Shown here: positions 4,544-5,641 of the stretch, one piece after another | How the letters are laid out: each line of letters starts with the position of its first letter | Position numbering within the stretch: the stretch's first letter is position 1 | DNA from: Actinomycetota bacterium | GTDB taxonomy: Bacteria; Actinomycetota; UBA4738; CADDZG01; WHSQ01 | NCBI GenBank assembly: GCA_030448085.1 | Contig: JAUJNU010000063.1 | Span: forward strand, 1 to 5,641 | Direction of reading: 5' to 3' | DNA length: 5,641 nucleotides | Notes under the pieces: model-generated | Database searches by the model: none | Told to the model about the DNA's origin: nothing | Seen by the model: only the letters and a program-made list of their open reading frames with translations | Position numbers and translations under genes: made by a program

Positions 4544-5641
4544 ATGAGTTTCCCCAAGACCTTTTCCCGAAGCCCTGCTGCTCTGGCCGCCGTGGTCTTC
4601 CTCGTGGTCGCGGTGGGGGCCGCGATCCTCGCGCGCTCCGCGCCTCCGCCCCTCGCGGCTGAGGTTGAGCACTCCTGTCCTCCGGGCTACCGCCTGGCAG
4701 AGGACGAGTCCGAGGAGCTTGAGGTTCTGGAGCCGGAAAGCGCCGCCGGCGAGGCACAGCTGCCTGAGGGCACTTGCATCCTGAACAAGCACCCAGAGTC
4801 TTTCGCGGAGCTTTCCAAGATCGATGCCATCCTCTCAGCGCGCCAGTCCGCGCCGTTCTCTGCGGTGACGGGTGGTGCGTACGTGAACGCCCTTCGGCAG
4901 AGGGACGAGATGGAGCGGACCGGCGGCCGCATCGCCGGTGCGAACGGGGAGTGGATCCCCCTCGGTAAGGGGCAGCTGCGGCACGATGTGCCCGAGTACG
5001 ACGAGATCAACGGCATCGGTCTCGCCAAGGTCGCAGGGCGCATCTCCGACTTCGCGGTGGATCCTCGGAACGGGAACATCTATGCGGCCGTCTCCAACGG
5101 AGGCGTCTATAGGTCCACCGATGACGGCAAGAGCTGGAAGTCGTTCAGCGACTCGATGCCCACCCAGATCATCGGGTCTGTGGGCGTTAGCAAGGTGGAT
5201 GGGGGCCGGGTGATCGTGGCCACGGGTGACAACGCCACCGGAGGGAACTCGAACGCCGGTATCGGTGTCTACTACCGCGCCACTTCGGGTGGAGCATGGA
5301 AGCGGGCGAAGGGCGTTCCCTCCGGGGCCCTCGGGCTCAAGATCGCGGTGGACCCGAAGACACCGCGGGTCGTGTACGCGGCCACCGGCTTCGGTCTTTA
5401 CCGCTCGAACGACGGGGCGGAGACGTTCAAGAACGTGAAGCTTCCGACCGCGAAGAGCGACCGCTGCATCGGGCACCCGTACCGTAAGGGCTGCTTCCTC
5501 AAGAACCAGGTAACCGACGTGGTCGTTCAGGCTCCCGACGAGTTCGGCAACAAGGGAGGTGCAGTGATGGCCGCCGTTGGTTGGCGATCCGGCAAGAAGC
5601 GGAACGCCGACGGGAGCCGCCAGTCTCTGCGCAACGGCATA
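4544..5641 (+). CDS. Exported Asp-box (BNR/sortilin-like) beta-propeller protein (partial, C-terminus beyond right edge)
   Basis: 366 codons are open to the right edge. The N-terminus is a signal peptide or membrane anchor: basic residues K5 and R9, a hydrophobic core at about 12-30, then an Ala/Pro-rich stretch with possible cleavage near 33 or 39. An acidic linker (53-75) lies between Cys45 and Cys78. WIPLGKG (137-143), then GRISDFAVDPRNGNIYAAV (165-183), is the usual opening of BNR/sortilin-type propellers. Two Asp-box hairpins are visible: VYRSTDDGKSW (188-198) and a degenerate LYRSNDGAETF (285-295). IAVDPKTPRVVYAATG precedes the second. Cys308 and Cys317 may form an extracellular disulphide. 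Only two or so blades lie in the window, so most of the protein is missing. Such folds serve as sialidase-like hydrolases, binding or scaffold proteins; no catalytic residues can be assigned here and the function is unknown. ATG 4544 is supported by AGGAG at 7-base spacing. It is divergent from the DUF2071 gene. Confidence 0.87.
   Translation, partial: MSFPKTFSRSPAALAAVVFLVVAVGAAILARSAPPPLAAEVEHSCPPGYRLAEDESEELEVLEPESAAGEAQLPEGTCILNKHPESFAELSKIDAILSARQSAPFSAVTGGAYVNALRQRDEMERTGGRIAGANGEWIPLGKGQLRHDVPEYDEINGIGLAKVAGRISDFAVDPRNGNIYAAVSNGGVYRSTDDGKSWKSFSDSMPTQIIGSVGVSKVDGGRVIVATGDNATGGNSNAGIGVYYRATSGGAWKRAKGVPSGALGLKIAVDPKTPRVVYAATGFGLYRSNDGAETFKNVKLPTAKSDRCIGHPYRKGCFLKNQVTDVVVQAPDEFGNKGGAVMAAVGWRSGKKRNADGSRQSLRNGI

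Larger units (their letters stand above)
4470..4547 (+). other. 25-codon upstream ORF overlapping the propeller gene start (ATGA)
   Basis: ATG 4470 opens an Arg-rich 25-residue frame (starts MRGQKPFFRPERR, ends SFLGACL) that stops at TGA 4545-4547. The stop overlaps the propeller start at 4544-4546 as ATGA, an arrangement typical of translationally coupled genes. The ORF spans a stem-loop with a U-rich tail, as in leader peptides. Its own Shine-Dalgarno is weak (only AAAG upstream) and I do not recognise the peptide, so expression is doubtful. Confidence 0.3.
4465..4548 (+). repeat. Ten-base direct repeat TGTCTATGAG, two copies
   Basis: TGTCTATGAG occurs exactly at 4465-4474 and 4539-4548. 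Each copy contains an ATG: the upstream ORF start (4470) and the propeller start (4544). The copies are 74 bases apart, which puts the two frames out of phase and creates the ATGA overlap. Ten bases is short enough for chance. Confidence 0.4.

Noticed and set aside
4835..5476. Minus-strand ORF of 213 codons opposite the propeller gene
   Set aside because: The plus frame has a signal peptide, Asp-boxes and a good Shine-Dalgarno. The minus frame shows no domain.

Overview
This is a high-GC (roughly 60% by eye) bacterial chromosomal fragment. Strongly G/C-biased third codon positions, GTG and probably TTG starts, and a possible leaderless gene suggest an actinobacterium or another high-GC Gram-positive lineage. 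This is an inference from composition and style; no taxonomic marker gene is present.

Layout. Three genes run right to left on the minus strand and one runs left to right at the right edge. (i) 1-1989, minus: one uninterrupted reading frame joins a GT-B (GT4-like) glycosyltransferase of about 363 residues to a UDP-galactopyranose mutase (Glf) whose last 70-90 residues lie beyond the left edge. (ii) 1973-3310, minus: a GH1-like TIM-barrel protein whose 3' end overlaps the glycosyltransferase start by 17 bp. (iii) 3473-3672: an intergenic stretch with no convincing gene. (iv) 3673-4404, minus: a complete DUF2071/YqjF-like protein. (v) 4405-4543: a divergent intergenic region with a candidate leaderless promoter on the minus strand. 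On the plus strand it holds a 25-codon upstream ORF, a stem-loop with a U-rich tail and a clear Shine-Dalgarno. (vi) 4544-5641, plus: the N-terminal 366 residues of an exported Asp-box (BNR/sortilin-like) beta-propeller protein, open at the right edge.

How the genes fit together. The GH1-like protein and the glycosyltransferase-Glf fusion form a tightly coupled operon that looks dedicated to a galactofuranose-containing surface glycan. The Glf part would make UDP-Galf from UDP-Galp, and the glycosyltransferase part may transfer Galf or a neighbouring sugar. The role of the GH1-like protein is unclear. The DUF2071 gene is co-oriented but 360 bp from the best GH1 start, so it may be a separate unit. 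The exported propeller gene is divergent and has its own leader.

The most noteworthy points are the in-frame glycosyltransferase-Glf fusion and two start sites that coincide with the stop of a short upstream ORF: TTGA at the GH1-like gene and ATGA at the propeller gene. The first of these could equally be a one-base frameshift. I see no tRNA, rRNA, CRISPR array, insertion sequence or integration site.
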